From the NCBI GenBank assembly GCA_964489845.1, contig CAZAZV010000005.1:1-41828 (forward strand): a DNA stretch of 41,828 nucleotides, in the 5' to 3' direction. The position numbers and the translations under genes are program-made. Below the pieces are notes generated by a model that had not been told where the DNA came from, did not search any database, and saw only the letters and a list, made by a program, of their open reading frames with translations. Below are positions 22,504 to 30,040 of this stretch, piece after piece. The DNA is from GWA1-54-12 sp964489845. GTDB taxonomy: Bacteria > Patescibacteriota > Minisyncoccia > UBA6257 > GWB1-50-10. Within the stretch, counting starts at the first letter, position 1; every line of letters begins with the position of its first letter.

Positions 22504-23399
22504 TGAGTCACATCCCCGTTCTTTTACAAGAAACGATTGACGTAATGACGCTCCAGGAAGACGACGCGTGCATCGACGGAACGCTCGGCGGCGGAGGGCA
22601 TGCGCGGGAAATTCTGAAACGAATACCGCGCGGCACGCTCCTGGCGCTCGATTGGAACAAAAAAGCGGCGCGAGAAACGGAGGCGGAATTGAGAATGTTT
22701 ATGCGAAACGAGGGACTGACGGCAAAGCTCATCGTTCACTGTGGCAACTTCAGTGACGTGAAGGCCGTCGCGGAAGAGGAACTCCCCGAGGGGAAAGCGA
22801 GCTGCCTGCTTCTCGACCTCGGACTATCCTCGGATGAGCTGGAAGACAATTTGGGAATGAGTTTCCGAAAGGATGCGCCGCTCATTATGCGGTACGACGG
22901 AGACACGGAGGCGCTGACGGCGGCGCGCGTGTTGAACGAGTACCGCGAAGAGGAACTAAAGAATATTGTGCGGACGTACGGAGAAGAGCGATTTGCCGGC
23001 CGCATCGCCCGGGCGATCGTAGAGCGACGGAAGCGGGAACACATCTACCGCACTGGTGACCTCGCGCGCATCATCGAACACGCGGTTCCGAAGATGCAGC
23101 GGCGGAGACACCCGGCGCTCCGGACATTCCTTGCCTTGAGAATATATGTCAATCGCGAACTTGAAAATCTGGAGCGGGCGCTCGACGCGCTGCCGGAACT
23201 TTTACGGCCGGGCGGGCGGGCGGCGGTGCTCTCGTTCCATTCGCTCGAGGACAGAATCGTGAAGAATCGTTTCAAAGCGTACGTGCACGAGGGGAAGGGG
23301 ATAGCGCTCACAAAAAAGCCCATCGTGCCGACAGAAGCGGAAAAGGAGGGGAATCCACGGAGCCGCTCCGCAAAACTTCGCGCCATTATCTTCAACTAA
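22503..23399 (+). CDS. rsmH: 16S rRNA (cytosine1402-N4)-methyltransferase RsmH
   Basis: SAM-dependent enzyme that methylates C1402 in the ribosomal P site. The 298-aa protein begins SHIPVLLQETIDVM, has the SAM-binding motif CIDGTLGGGGHAREIL (about residues 22-37), LLLDLGLSSDELED and the C-terminal FHSLEDRIVKNRF. Full length. The ATG at 22503 overlaps the mraZ stop; longer in-frame starts lie within mraZ. The ftsL-like gene follows after 20 nt. Confidence 0.95.
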   Translation: MSHIPVLLQETIDVMTLQEDDACIDGTLGGGGHAREILKRIPRGTLLALDWNKKAARETEAELRMFMRNEGLTAKLIVHCGNFSDVKAVAEEELPEGKASCLLLDLGLSSDELEDNLGMSFRKDAPLIMRYDGDTEALTAARVLNEYREEELKNIVRTYGEERFAGRIARAIVERRKREHIYRTGDLARIIEHAVPKMQRRRHPALRTFLALRIYVNRELENLERALDALPELLRPGGRAAVLSFHSLEDRIVKNRFKAYVHEGKGIALTKKPIVPTEAEKEGNPRSRSAKLRAIIFN

Positions 23400-23419
23400 A
23401 AACCTAAGAAGCTAATCTT

Positions 23420-23731
23420 ATGACCGTATTCACACCGGACAAAAACAAATACCTGAGAGCGTTCCTCCTGCAGTTTTTTGCACTTCTCATCATCGCGGGT
23501 TTCCTTTATATTTATTACTACAACGTTGTAGCGGGGAATCGTTTCGCGTTGAACCATTTGAAATCAAATATTGCCGCAGCAGAAGAACAGAATGCCGCAC
23601 TCAAGAACACGCTCTACCAAGTTATTGACCCCACGCAGTTGCAGAAACTTGCCGTGTCGAAAAATCTGGTTGTCGACAAAAACCCCCAGTATTTGAGCAC
23701 GAACCAATGGGTGTCAGATTCGTCTTACTGA
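23420..23731 (+). CDS. ftsL: FtsL-like divisome protein
   Basis: A 103-aa protein with a short cytoplasmic part, one transmembrane helix (about residues 15-36) and a periplasmic coiled coil (about 45-70, rich in Ala/Glu/Asn). FtsL is hard to recognise by sequence, but size, topology and position between rsmH and ftsI are exactly as expected. It would pair with FtsB/FtsQ and activate FtsI-FtsW. It overlaps ftsI by 25 nt. Confidence 0.7.
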   Translation: MTVFTPDKNKYLRAFLLQFFALLIIAGFLYIYYYNVVAGNRFALNHLKSNIAAAEEQNAALKNTLYQVIDPTQLQKLAVSKNLVVDKNPQYLSTNQWVSDSSY

Positions 23732-25293
23732 ATGTTTTTTTCGTCGGCATCTATCTACTGCTCGGATTCAAGCTGTTCGACATACAGATAGAGAACAGCG
23801 ATTACTATATTCAAAGAGCCCAGGCGCAAACGGCGTACAACGAGGCGGGCGAGCTGACGCGGGGGGGAATATATTTCACCGACCGGGATGGGAACGAGGT
23901 TCCCGCCGTTATTAATAGGGATTATCCGCTCATTTACGCCGACCCGCATCAGATATCGGACCCTGCAGGAGAAGCCGCACTCCTGGCGGGAGAATTCGGC
24001 CTGGATAAGGACGCGTTACAGAAGCGGTTGGAAGACAAGTCGCTCGTGTACGTGCTCATCAAGGAAAAGGCATCAGATGCGGAGACGTCGTGGGTGACGG
24101 AAAACGCTCCGAAGGGCGTCGCGATCGTCGACGAGTCGGGACGCTACTATCAGTTTGGCGACCTCGCGGCGCGGACGCTCGGGTTCGTGGGGACGAACGA
24201 GAACGCTCCCCAGCCGACGGGACTCTACGGGCTGGAGAAAATTTACAACCCGACGCTCATGCAAGGAGAACCGCTCCAAACGACACTCGACCGCAACGTG
24301 CAGGCGGAAGCGGAGGACGTTTTGAAGACGCTTGTCACGGACTACCAGGCGACGGGCGCCGCGATCATCGTGGAAGAAGCGAAAACGGGCAAGATACGCG
24401 CGCTGGCTCAGGAACCGTCTTTCGACCCGAACGAGTACGCATCGTATCCGATAAGCGACTTTTCCGACCCTGCGGTGCAGTCGCTCTACGAGCCCGGTTC
24501 GGTCTTCAAGCCGTTCACCATGTCGGCGGGCATCGACCTCGGCATTCTCACCCCGGAGACGACCTACGTCGACAAGGGATACCTGACATTGAACGGCGAG
24601 ACGATCCGCAACTGGGACCTGAAAGCGCACGGGAAAATCACGATGACGAATGTCATAGAATATTCAGTGAATACGGGCGCCGCCTTCGCGGCGCAGCAGA
24701 TTGGGAGAAAAAACCTCTTAGATTATTTCGAGAAGTTCGGGTTTAACAGTTTGACGGGCGTTGATCTGCCGGATGAGATAACCGGCAATCTCATCAATCT
24801 TTCCAAGAATAATTTCGAAGATATCGACCTGGCGACGGCGGGATTCGGCCAGGGCGTCTCGGTGACGCCCATGGAACTCGTCACCGCCTACGATGCGCTC
24901 GCAAACGGCGGTGTGATGATGCGGCCGTACCTCAACACCGCGCTGAAGCCGACGGCGATGAGGCGGGTGATGTCGAGTACCACGGCTGCGGAGGTGCTGG
25001 AGATGATGGAGAGTGCCGTCGACAAGGCAGGGGTTGCGTCCATCCGCGGCTACCGCATCGCGGGCAAGACAGGAACGGCGCAGGTTCCCGATTTGGTGCA
25101 CGGAGGATACGCCGACCAATATATAGAATCGTTCATAGGAATATTCCCCGTGAGCGACCCGCACTTCATCGTGCTCCTGAAGCTCGATAAACCGAACCAA
25201 GAACTTGCCGCGCTCACTGTCGTGCCGGCGTTTCGCAATTTCGCCCAATTTCTGATTAACTATTACAATATCCCGCCGGACAATCTTCCGTAG
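23707..25293 (+). CDS. ftsI: Penicillin-binding protein 3 / FtsI (division transpeptidase)
   Basis: Cross-links septal peptidoglycan. The 528-aa class B PBP has an N-terminal transmembrane anchor (about residues 4-22), a dimerisation/pedestal domain and the transpeptidase domain with SVFK (Ser265, Lys268), SVN (320-322) and KTG (454-456). No PASTA repeats. It is shorter than the PBP2 in this window and lies in the dcw position behind ftsL. murF follows after 10 nt. Confidence 0.94.
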   Translation: MGVRFVLLNVFFVGIYLLLGFKLFDIQIENSDYYIQRAQAQTAYNEAGELTRGGIYFTDRDGNEVPAVINRDYPLIYADPHQISDPAGEAALLAGEFGLDKDALQKRLEDKSLVYVLIKEKASDAETSWVTENAPKGVAIVDESGRYYQFGDLAARTLGFVGTNENAPQPTGLYGLEKIYNPTLMQGEPLQTTLDRNVQAEAEDVLKTLVTDYQATGAAIIVEEAKTGKIRALAQEPSFDPNEYASYPISDFSDPAVQSLYEPGSVFKPFTMSAGIDLGILTPETTYVDKGYLTLNGETIRNWDLKAHGKITMTNVIEYSVNTGAAFAAQQIGRKNLLDYFEKFGFNSLTGVDLPDEITGNLINLSKNNFEDIDLATAGFGQGVSVTPMELVTAYDALANGGVMMRPYLNTALKPTAMRRVMSSTTAAEVLEMMESAVDKAGVASIRGYRIAGKTGTAQVPDLVHGGYADQYIESFIGIFPVSDPHFIVLLKLDKPNQELAALTVVPAFRNFAQFLINYYNIPPDNLP

Positions 25294-25303
25294 ATACCAA
25301 CCT

Positions 25304-26584
25304 ATGCTTGCAAAAATCCTTAAATCTTTGGCGAAGGCGACACTCCGCAAGTACAAACCCACTATCGTGGGCGTCACCGGCAATGTCGGCAAAACGTCGA
25401 CGAAATTCGCGATTGAAAGCGTCGTGCGGCACGCGAAGCGGGTGCGCGCTTCGGCAAAAAGTTTTAACAACGAGATCGGCTTCCCACTCGCGATTCTGGG
25501 GAATTGGAAGGAAACGGGCGGCATCGTCTTTTGGTGTCGGGTACTCATGAGTGCTATGACGGGTCTCGCGGTACGGAAACGGAGTTATCCCGATGTGCTC
25601 GTGCTCGAATACGGCGTCGACCGGCCGCAGGATATGGATAAACTACTCCGGATAGCCACGCCCGACATAGCCGTGGCGACGGCAATCGGAGACATACCGG
25701 TGCACGTCGAGTTTTTCGCCGGGAAAAGCGAACTCGCGCGGGAAAAAGCGAAACTTGTCCGCGCCGTGCCGGCGGCAGGGCAGGTAGTGCTGAATGCGGA
25801 CGATGCGACGGTATATGCGTTCGCGGACGATACGCGCGCGACAGTGACAACGTACGGTTTCGGAGAGCAGGCCGATGTGAGAATCACCGCCTTCGAACAG
25901 GTGCTCGACAAGCGCAGCGGCGGAGTTCGTATGAAGCTCGAATACAAAGGGAACATCGTGCCGGTACGCCTCCAGGACGTGCTGGGCCGCGCACAGGGAT
26001 ACGCTGCTGCTGCTGCTGCGTCGGTCGGATTGATTTTTGGCATGAATCTCGTTACGATTGCGGAGGCACTGAACGAGTATCGCGCACCTGCCGGGCGGCT
26101 GCGCATCATACCGGGCGTGAAGCATACCGTTATCATAGACGACACGTATAACGCCTCGCCTTTGGCGACAGAAGAAGCGCTCGACGCGCTCGCGCACGCG
26201 AAAGCGAGGCGGAAAGTAGGCGTGCTCGGTGACATGCTGGAAATCGGGAAATATACGCTCGAGGCGCACCAGCACATCGGCGCTATCGCTGCGAAATGTC
26301 TCGACGTGCTTGTCACCGTCGGTATGCGCGGAAAGTTTATGCACGATACGGCGATTGATGAAGGCATGAAACCGGAACGCGCGTATCATTGCGAGACCGT
26401 TTCCGAAGCGCAAAAACTAGTGCAAGAGCTTATACGAGCGGGAGATGTGATACTCGTGAAAGCGTCGCAGGCGGTCCGCTTGGAAAAAGTGGTGAAGGAA
26501 ATTATGGCGGAACCGGAACTTGCTCCGAAGCTCCTCGTTCGCCAGGACAGCCGCTGGCTCGCAAAACGGGGAAGCTACGAATAG
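25304..26584 (+). CDS. murF: Mur ligase, MurF-type (UDP-MurNAc-tripeptide--D-Ala-D-Ala ligase)
   Basis: Adds D-Ala-D-Ala to the UDP-MurNAc-tripeptide in the cytosol. The 426-aa protein has a P-loop GVTGNVGKTSTK (about residues 23-34), the MurF motif SFNNEIGFP, the C-terminal IDDTYNASPLATEEAL and GVLGDMLEIGKYTLEAH. The N-terminal substrate-binding domain is almost absent, so substrate choice is less certain; MurF remains the best fit. Residues encoded near 26000 contain a run of six alanines from a GCT repeat. It ends the reduced dcw cluster; murE, mraY, murD, ftsW, murG, murC, ftsA and ftsZ are not here. Confidence 0.85.
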   Translation: MLAKILKSLAKATLRKYKPTIVGVTGNVGKTSTKFAIESVVRHAKRVRASAKSFNNEIGFPLAILGNWKETGGIVFWCRVLMSAMTGLAVRKRSYPDVLVLEYGVDRPQDMDKLLRIATPDIAVATAIGDIPVHVEFFAGKSELAREKAKLVRAVPAAGQVVLNADDATVYAFADDTRATVTTYGFGEQADVRITAFEQVLDKRSGGVRMKLEYKGNIVPVRLQDVLGRAQGYAAAAAASVGLIFGMNLVTIAEALNEYRAPAGRLRIIPGVKHTVIIDDTYNASPLATEEALDALAHAKARRKVGVLGDMLEIGKYTLEAHQHIGAIAAKCLDVLVTVGMRGKFMHDTAIDEGMKPERAYHCETVSEAQKLVQELIRAGDVILVKASQAVRLEKVVKEIMAEPELAPKLLVRQDSRWLAKRGSYE

Positions 26585-26586
26585 AA

Positions 26587-26659
26587 GGTCCCTTCGTCTA
26601 GTGGCCTAGGACGCTGCCCTCTCACGGCGGAAACATGGGTTCGACTCCCATAGGGATCA
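26587..26659 (+). tRNA. tRNA-Glu (CTC)
   Basis: 73-nt cloverleaf: acceptor GGTCCCT/AGGGATC, anticodon stem CTGCC/GGCGG with loop CTCTCAC (anticodon CTC), T arm ATGGG-TTCGACT-CCCAT, discriminator A, no encoded CCA. Only 2 nt separate it from the murF stop, so it may share that transcript. Confidence 0.95.
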
Positions 26660-26746
26660 CAAAGAGCTTAAAGCCCCCTTCCTCCAAGGGAGGGCCCTCC
26701 TCTGGAGGGCACGGCGAAAACACTGGTTCAAATCCGGTTGGGATCA
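26660..26746 (+). repeat. Hairpin spacer and diverged tRNA 3'-half copy after tRNA-Glu
   Basis: A 52-nt spacer with the perfect hairpin GCCCTCC-TCT-GGAGGGC is followed at 26712-26746 by a tRNA 3' half without a 5' half: CGGCG, T arm ACTGG-TTCAAAT-CCGGT, then TGGGATC and A. It resembles the tRNA-Glu 3' half (CGGCG...GGGATCACAA) but has several changes. It could be an older version of the tRNA-end duplications seen at tRNA-Val and tRNA-Pro. Confidence 0.6.
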
Positions 26747-26753
26747 CAAGAAT

Positions 26754-26782
26754 TTGACAAATCAGTAAGTTTATGCTAATCT
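26754..26782 (+). promoter_or_regulatory. Strong promoter of the 171-aa unknown gene
   Basis: TTGACA (26754-26759), 17-nt spacer, TAATCT (26777-26782), preceded by TGC as an extended -10. The leader is about 80 nt. Confidence 0.7.
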
Positions 26783-26838
26783 CCACAACAGCTCGTTGAG
26801 CTGACTTTGCCGACGTAAGGCCGGCAGACCAAAAACGG

Positions 26839-26864
26839 TTTTGAGGCGAACACCTCAAAAGGAG
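26839..26864 (+). promoter_or_regulatory. Leader hairpin next to a strong Shine-Dalgarno site
   Basis: TTTTGAGG-CGAACA-CCTCAAAA (26839-26860) is a perfect 8-bp hairpin directly abutting GGAG (26861-26864), 6 nt before the ATG at 26871. The hairpin may control access to the site or stabilise the mRNA. Confidence 0.6.
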
Positions 26865-26870
26865 TTTGTG

Positions 26871-27386
26871 ATGATAGAGAGATTGTTGGGTGAGCTCGGT
26901 CTGGTAAAGAAAATCAGACCATCGAAGCCGGGTCAGGAAATCCACGCACTGCAGAGCGCAATCGTGGAATTCATGATAATGCTTGACAGACTATTCTGCG
27001 CAAGCTCATGGGTACTTGGCGAATTCTATTTGAAGTATTGGGAACCGATTGCGAGTCTCGACTATGCCACAGAAGAAATCGTCAGAAAACAGAGATATAT
27101 CGCGAGCGTCCGAAGTCCGAACTGGCAAGAAGGGGAACTCGTAATCATAGAATTCATAAAAGACCACTACCCGCCAACATACCCCAGAATCAAAGACGTG
27201 CAGTGGAATGCTAACGAATGCGAAATAACCGGATTCACCCATCTATTCAACGGAAATCCGATACGCTTCAGATGCAGAAGAGGGTCGGTGGTTGGCTATA
27301 CGTTATGGGGGCACGAAAAGAAAACAGCAGAATTTCTCGATGACCTACAGGAAAACTATCGTAAAGCAATACTAGCCGGTCTCTAA
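26871..27386 (+). CDS. Unknown 171-aa protein
   Basis: Not recognised. A soluble, mixed alpha/beta-looking protein with three cysteines, rich in Trp, Tyr and Glu, and the segments YPRIKDVQWNANECEITGF and FRCRRGSVVGYTLWGHEKK. No signal peptide or clear membrane helix. It has its own strong promoter, a structured leader with a good Shine-Dalgarno site, and a terminator, so it is an independent, probably well-expressed unit. Base composition is more AT-rich than most neighbours. The start at 26871 is fixed by the Shine-Dalgarno spacing; an in-frame upstream start at 26841 falls in the leader hairpin. Confidence 0.7.
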   Translation: MIERLLGELGLVKKIRPSKPGQEIHALQSAIVEFMIMLDRLFCASSWVLGEFYLKYWEPIASLDYATEEIVRKQRYIASVRSPNWQEGELVIIEFIKDHYPPTYPRIKDVQWNANECEITGFTHLFNGNPIRFRCRRGSVVGYTLWGHEKKTAEFLDDLQENYRKAILAGL

Positions 27387-27404
27387 CCGACAGAAACCTC
27401 ACAC

Positions 27405-27434
27405 AAAGCCACGCCTATCACGACGCGGCTTTTT
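27405..27434 (+). terminator. Intrinsic terminator after the 171-aa gene
   Basis: AAAGCC...GGCTTT stem with a small inner CG/CG helix and a following TTTT run. Confidence 0.65.
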
Positions 27435-27438
27435 ACTT

Positions 27439-27444
27439 TACAAT
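27439..27444 (+). promoter_or_regulatory. -10 of the 302-aa unknown gene
   Basis: TACAAT ending 7 nt before the ATG at 27452; the mRNA would be leaderless. No clear -35, because the region is taken by the terminator of the upstream gene. Confidence 0.45.
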
Positions 27445-27451
27445 AACCAAT

Positions 27452-28360
27452 ATGTCACACGAAATGCTCATGCATCGGGAAGAGGAGCCCGAGGAAGAGA
27501 AAAAAGAACCGTCTCTCGGCGAGGTCTACCGGCGCACGCACGAGCTTGCGGAGCGGGCGGCAATTGACCCCGAAGGATTCCGCGACCTGTACGGAAACGA
27601 AGTGGTGGACCAGGACAAGGAAGAAGTAGAACGGCTTGAGAAACAGTTCGAGGAAGAGCGGAAGGAGCACAAAGAACGGATGGGCGCGGATGAGTGGTGG
27701 AGCAGTGAGAAAAAGCGGGAGCTGGCTGAGGTTTTCGAAGTGATTTTCTACGAGCACGCGGAGATGAGCAATTGGCTGGGACCGGATGCGACAGTGACGA
27801 AAGCATCCCGGTACGACGACCTGAAAAACGGCGTGGATTCCATCGTTGAATTTACGTCCGAAGAAGATGAATCACGCGCCGCGCACCTCGCGCTCGCGGT
27901 TGACGTGACGACGTCGCGCGCGGACGAGGTCATTCGGGAAAAGCTCGAGCGAATAAAGCGCGAGATAGATGCGGGAACGCTCACGAGAGTGAAGTATTTC
28001 AAATCGGGGAACCTTGATATACGGGGCGAGCTGCAAAACGTTCCCCGCACCGTCATCGCCGCGGATGCGTGGAAAACCGTGACCGAGCTGGGAACACTCT
28101 TTATGAAAGGAGAGAACAAGAAGCTCGCCGAGCACTTCATACAGCACCAGATCACCGATGAGCTGTTGCTTCAGTTCAAGGTGTTTGGCAACTACGCCCG
28201 GGAGCGAGAGCGGGAGGATGTTTACAAAAAATACAAGCGGCTCCAGAGCATCGTGTCGGCAATCAGGGAAGCGAAAGAAGAGGGGAAGAAACCGAAGCGG
28301 GTGCCGTACGATGAGGGATACGATGCCCTCCGGCAGGCGCTTGCAGAAACCTTTAAATAA
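27452..28360 (+). CDS. Unknown 302-aa charged protein
   Basis: Not recognised with certainty. The N-terminal 90 residues are extremely rich in Glu/Lys/Arg and probably coiled coil (EEPEEEKKEPSLGEVY...). The middle contains ASRYDDLKNGVDSIVEF and, after a short gap, HLALAVDVTTS, a spacing that recalls PD-(D/E)XK nuclease folds (Asp in GVD, then an acidic beta strand), but the catalytic lysine is not clear. The C-terminus is helical. No membrane segment. It is transcribed alone from a -10 close to the ATG; tRNA-Pro follows 6 nt after the stop. Confidence 0.7.
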   Translation: MSHEMLMHREEEPEEEKKEPSLGEVYRRTHELAERAAIDPEGFRDLYGNEVVDQDKEEVERLEKQFEEERKEHKERMGADEWWSSEKKRELAEVFEVIFYEHAEMSNWLGPDATVTKASRYDDLKNGVDSIVEFTSEEDESRAAHLALAVDVTTSRADEVIREKLERIKREIDAGTLTRVKYFKSGNLDIRGELQNVPRTVIAADAWKTVTELGTLFMKGENKKLAEHFIQHQITDELLLQFKVFGNYAREREREDVYKKYKRLQSIVSAIREAKEEGKKPKRVPYDEGYDALRQALAETFK

Positions 28361-28366
28361 GTAAAA

Positions 28367-28437
28367 CGGGCCGTCGTATAACGGTAGTACGCAAGGCTGG
28401 GGGTCTTGTAGTCGGGGTTCGATTCCCCGCGGCCCGA
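28367..28437 (+). tRNA. tRNA-Pro (GGG)
   Basis: 71-nt cloverleaf: acceptor CGGGCCG/CGGCCCG, D stem GTAT/GTAC, anticodon stem CAAGG/TCTTG with loop CTGGGGG (anticodon GGG), T arm CGGGG-TTCGATT-CCCCG, discriminator A; no encoded CCA. Its last 16 bases plus two more are repeated exactly 195 bp downstream. Confidence 0.93.
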
Positions 28438-28467
28438 CTGAGCGAAGCGAGGGGGGCAAGGGAAATC

Positions 28468-28634
28468 GAACCCGCGCACCCCGTATCGGAAAGGCATATG
28501 GAAAACCGAGGGTTTTCCAAGCCGGGGGTCGGGCGATAGGATTTGTCCGAAAGGCGACAAATCCATCGTCCCGAGGAGTGGAGCGAGGAGGGGATGCCTT
28601 GTGTGTCCGTGTGAGCATTCCCCGCGGCCCGACT
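28468..28634 (+). mobile_element. tRNA-linked repeat element, copy 2 (tRNA-Pro)
   Basis: About 167 bp, non-coding, homologous along its length to 17788-17952. Hairpins: TGGAAAACC-GAG-GGTTTTCCA, GGATTTGTC/GACAAATCC, and a CATCGTCCC...GGGGATG arm. Its last 18 bases (28617-28634, ATTCCCCGCGGCCCGACT) copy exactly the 3' end of tRNA-Pro (28422-28439). So the conserved body carries a different end at each site, matching the adjacent tRNA. This copy has better-preserved hairpins than the tRNA-Val one and may be younger. Confidence 0.75.
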
Positions 28635-28640
28635 AGGGTA

Positions 28641-28646
28641 TATACT
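28641..28646 (+). promoter_or_regulatory. -10 of the small membrane protein gene
   Basis: TATACT ending 9 nt before the ATG at 28656, directly behind the tRNA-derived repeat. Confidence 0.5.
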
Positions 28647-28655
28647 GGTGATACC

Positions 28656-29012
28656 ATGTTCCGGGGCTTGAAATCCATCGCGCGCAACCGGGTGCTCCTC
28701 GTGCTCCTGCTGCTGTCGGGAGCCCTGCTTCTTATCGCGGCTGTCGTGACAGTTGTGAACGCGACGCACTTCACGGAACCGGTTATCCTGCACGCGAGCC
28801 GCGCGGCGGGTATTGACCGGATAGGGACCGTCACTGACTATCTCGGCATGTTCGCGCTCGGATTCATCGTGTGGTGCGGGAGCGTGCTTGCCGCCGGCGA
28901 GACATTCGATGCGGAAAAAAAGCGGCAGTACACATACCTCCTCATCGGTTTCGCTTTTTTCGCGGCACTCTTGACACTCGTGATTGTCTCGTACGTCGCA
29001 GGATTGAATTAA
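28656..29012 (+). CDS. Small membrane protein of unknown function
   Basis: 118 aa with three probable transmembrane helices (about residues 13-37, 62-82 and 93-115) and a basic N-terminus. No known family recognised. The ATG at 28656 follows a TATACT by 9 nt; the longer in-frame start at 28578 lies inside the repeat element. It is followed after 5 nt by rmuC and probably co-transcribed with it. Confidence 0.65.
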   Translation: MFRGLKSIARNRVLLVLLLLSGALLLIAAVVTVVNATHFTEPVILHASRAAGIDRIGTVTDYLGMFALGFIVWCGSVLAAGETFDAEKKRQYTYLLIGFAFFAALLTLVIVSYVAGLN

Positions 29013-29017
29013 CGCGT

Positions 29018-30040
29018 ATGGATATCGTCTTTTTCATCATCTTACTCGTAGTCCTTGCCGGCGGATTCTTTTTCCTTTCTCGCGCGCTGAAGCGGGAAGA
29101 AAAGAAACCAGAAGACCGGTCGTTCCTCTTGCTCCAGAATCAACTGGGACAGCTCGACAAGTCGCTCCGCGACGCGGTGAAGACGCAGTTCAGCGAATCG
29201 CAGAAGCTGATTCGCGACATCACGCAGCAGCTTGTGGAAGTGAAGAAGTCGAGCGAGCAGGTTTTCGGCATCGCGGACCAGCTGCACAGTTTGGAGCAAG
29301 TGCTGAAGAATCAGAAGCAGCGGGGGAGTTTGGGTGAGGCGGGATTAGAACTCATTTTGGGCAATATTTTGCCCCCAGACGCATACCGGCTGCAGTACGG
29401 ATTCAAGGACGGCGACATCGTGGATGCGGCGATTATGACGAAGGAAGGCATCATCCCCGTGGACGCGAAGTTCTCGCTCGACAACTACGTGCGCCTCGTC
29501 GAGGAGAAGGATGAGGAAAAACGGGCGGAGTTCGAGAAGCAGTTCAGCGACGACTTGAAGAAACGAATTAACGAAACATCGAAGTACATCAAGCCGAAGG
29601 AGGGGACGCTGCCCTTCGCTTTTATGTACATACCGGCGGAGCCGATTTACTACGACCTCTTGGTGAATGAGGTGGGTGCAGTGAAGTCGAATACACGGAG
29701 CTTGATCGACTATGCATACAACGACAAGAAGGTGATTATCGTGTCTCCGACGACGTTCGCCGCGTACCTGCAGACGGTATTGTATGGCTTCCGCGCGTTT
29801 AAGATTGAAGAATCGGCGCGGGAAATCGCAAAACAAGTAGAGATGCTGCGGCGGCACTTGATAAACTACGACGAATATTTCAAGAAAGTAGGCGGGGCGC
29901 TCGGCGTGACCGTAAGCCACTACAACGCCGCTTCGCGGGAATTCGGGAAGGTTGATAAGGATATCCTGAAAATCACGAAGGGCGAGGGCATGGGCATCGA
30001 GCCGCTGGAGCTGGATAAGCCGCAGGGGGACGATGAGTAG
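29018..30040 (+). CDS. rmuC: RmuC-family DNA recombination protein
   Basis: RmuC proteins limit recombination at inverted repeats and carry a predicted nuclease-like domain. The 340-aa protein has an N-terminal membrane anchor (about residues 3-21), a coiled coil (about 30-100) and the RmuC domain with GSLGEAGLELILGNILPPDA, IPVDAKFSLDNYVRLVE and LPFAFMYIPAEPIYYDLL. Length is typical of short RmuC proteins. It overlaps the nucleotidyltransferase gene by 8 nt. Confidence 0.93.
   Translation: MDIVFFIILLVVLAGGFFFLSRALKREEKKPEDRSFLLLQNQLGQLDKSLRDAVKTQFSESQKLIRDITQQLVEVKKSSEQVFGIADQLHSLEQVLKNQKQRGSLGEAGLELILGNILPPDAYRLQYGFKDGDIVDAAIMTKEGIIPVDAKFSLDNYVRLVEEKDEEKRAEFEKQFSDDLKKRINETSKYIKPKEGTLPFAFMYIPAEPIYYDLLVNEVGAVKSNTRSLIDYAYNDKKVIIVSPTTFAAYLQTVLYGFRAFKIEESAREIAKQVEMLRRHLINYDEYFKKVGGALGVTVSHYNAASREFGKVDKDILKITKGEGMGIEPLELDKPQGDDE

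Noticed and set aside
25998..26020. GCT trinucleotide run in murF as a phase-variable repeat
   Set aside because: It is short and a multiple of three, so changes would only alter the number of alanines.
27872..28834. 320-codon minus-strand frame over the 302-aa gene, tRNA-Pro and the element
   Set aside because: It crosses a tRNA and a repeat and has no domain; an artefact of open frames in GC-rich sequence.
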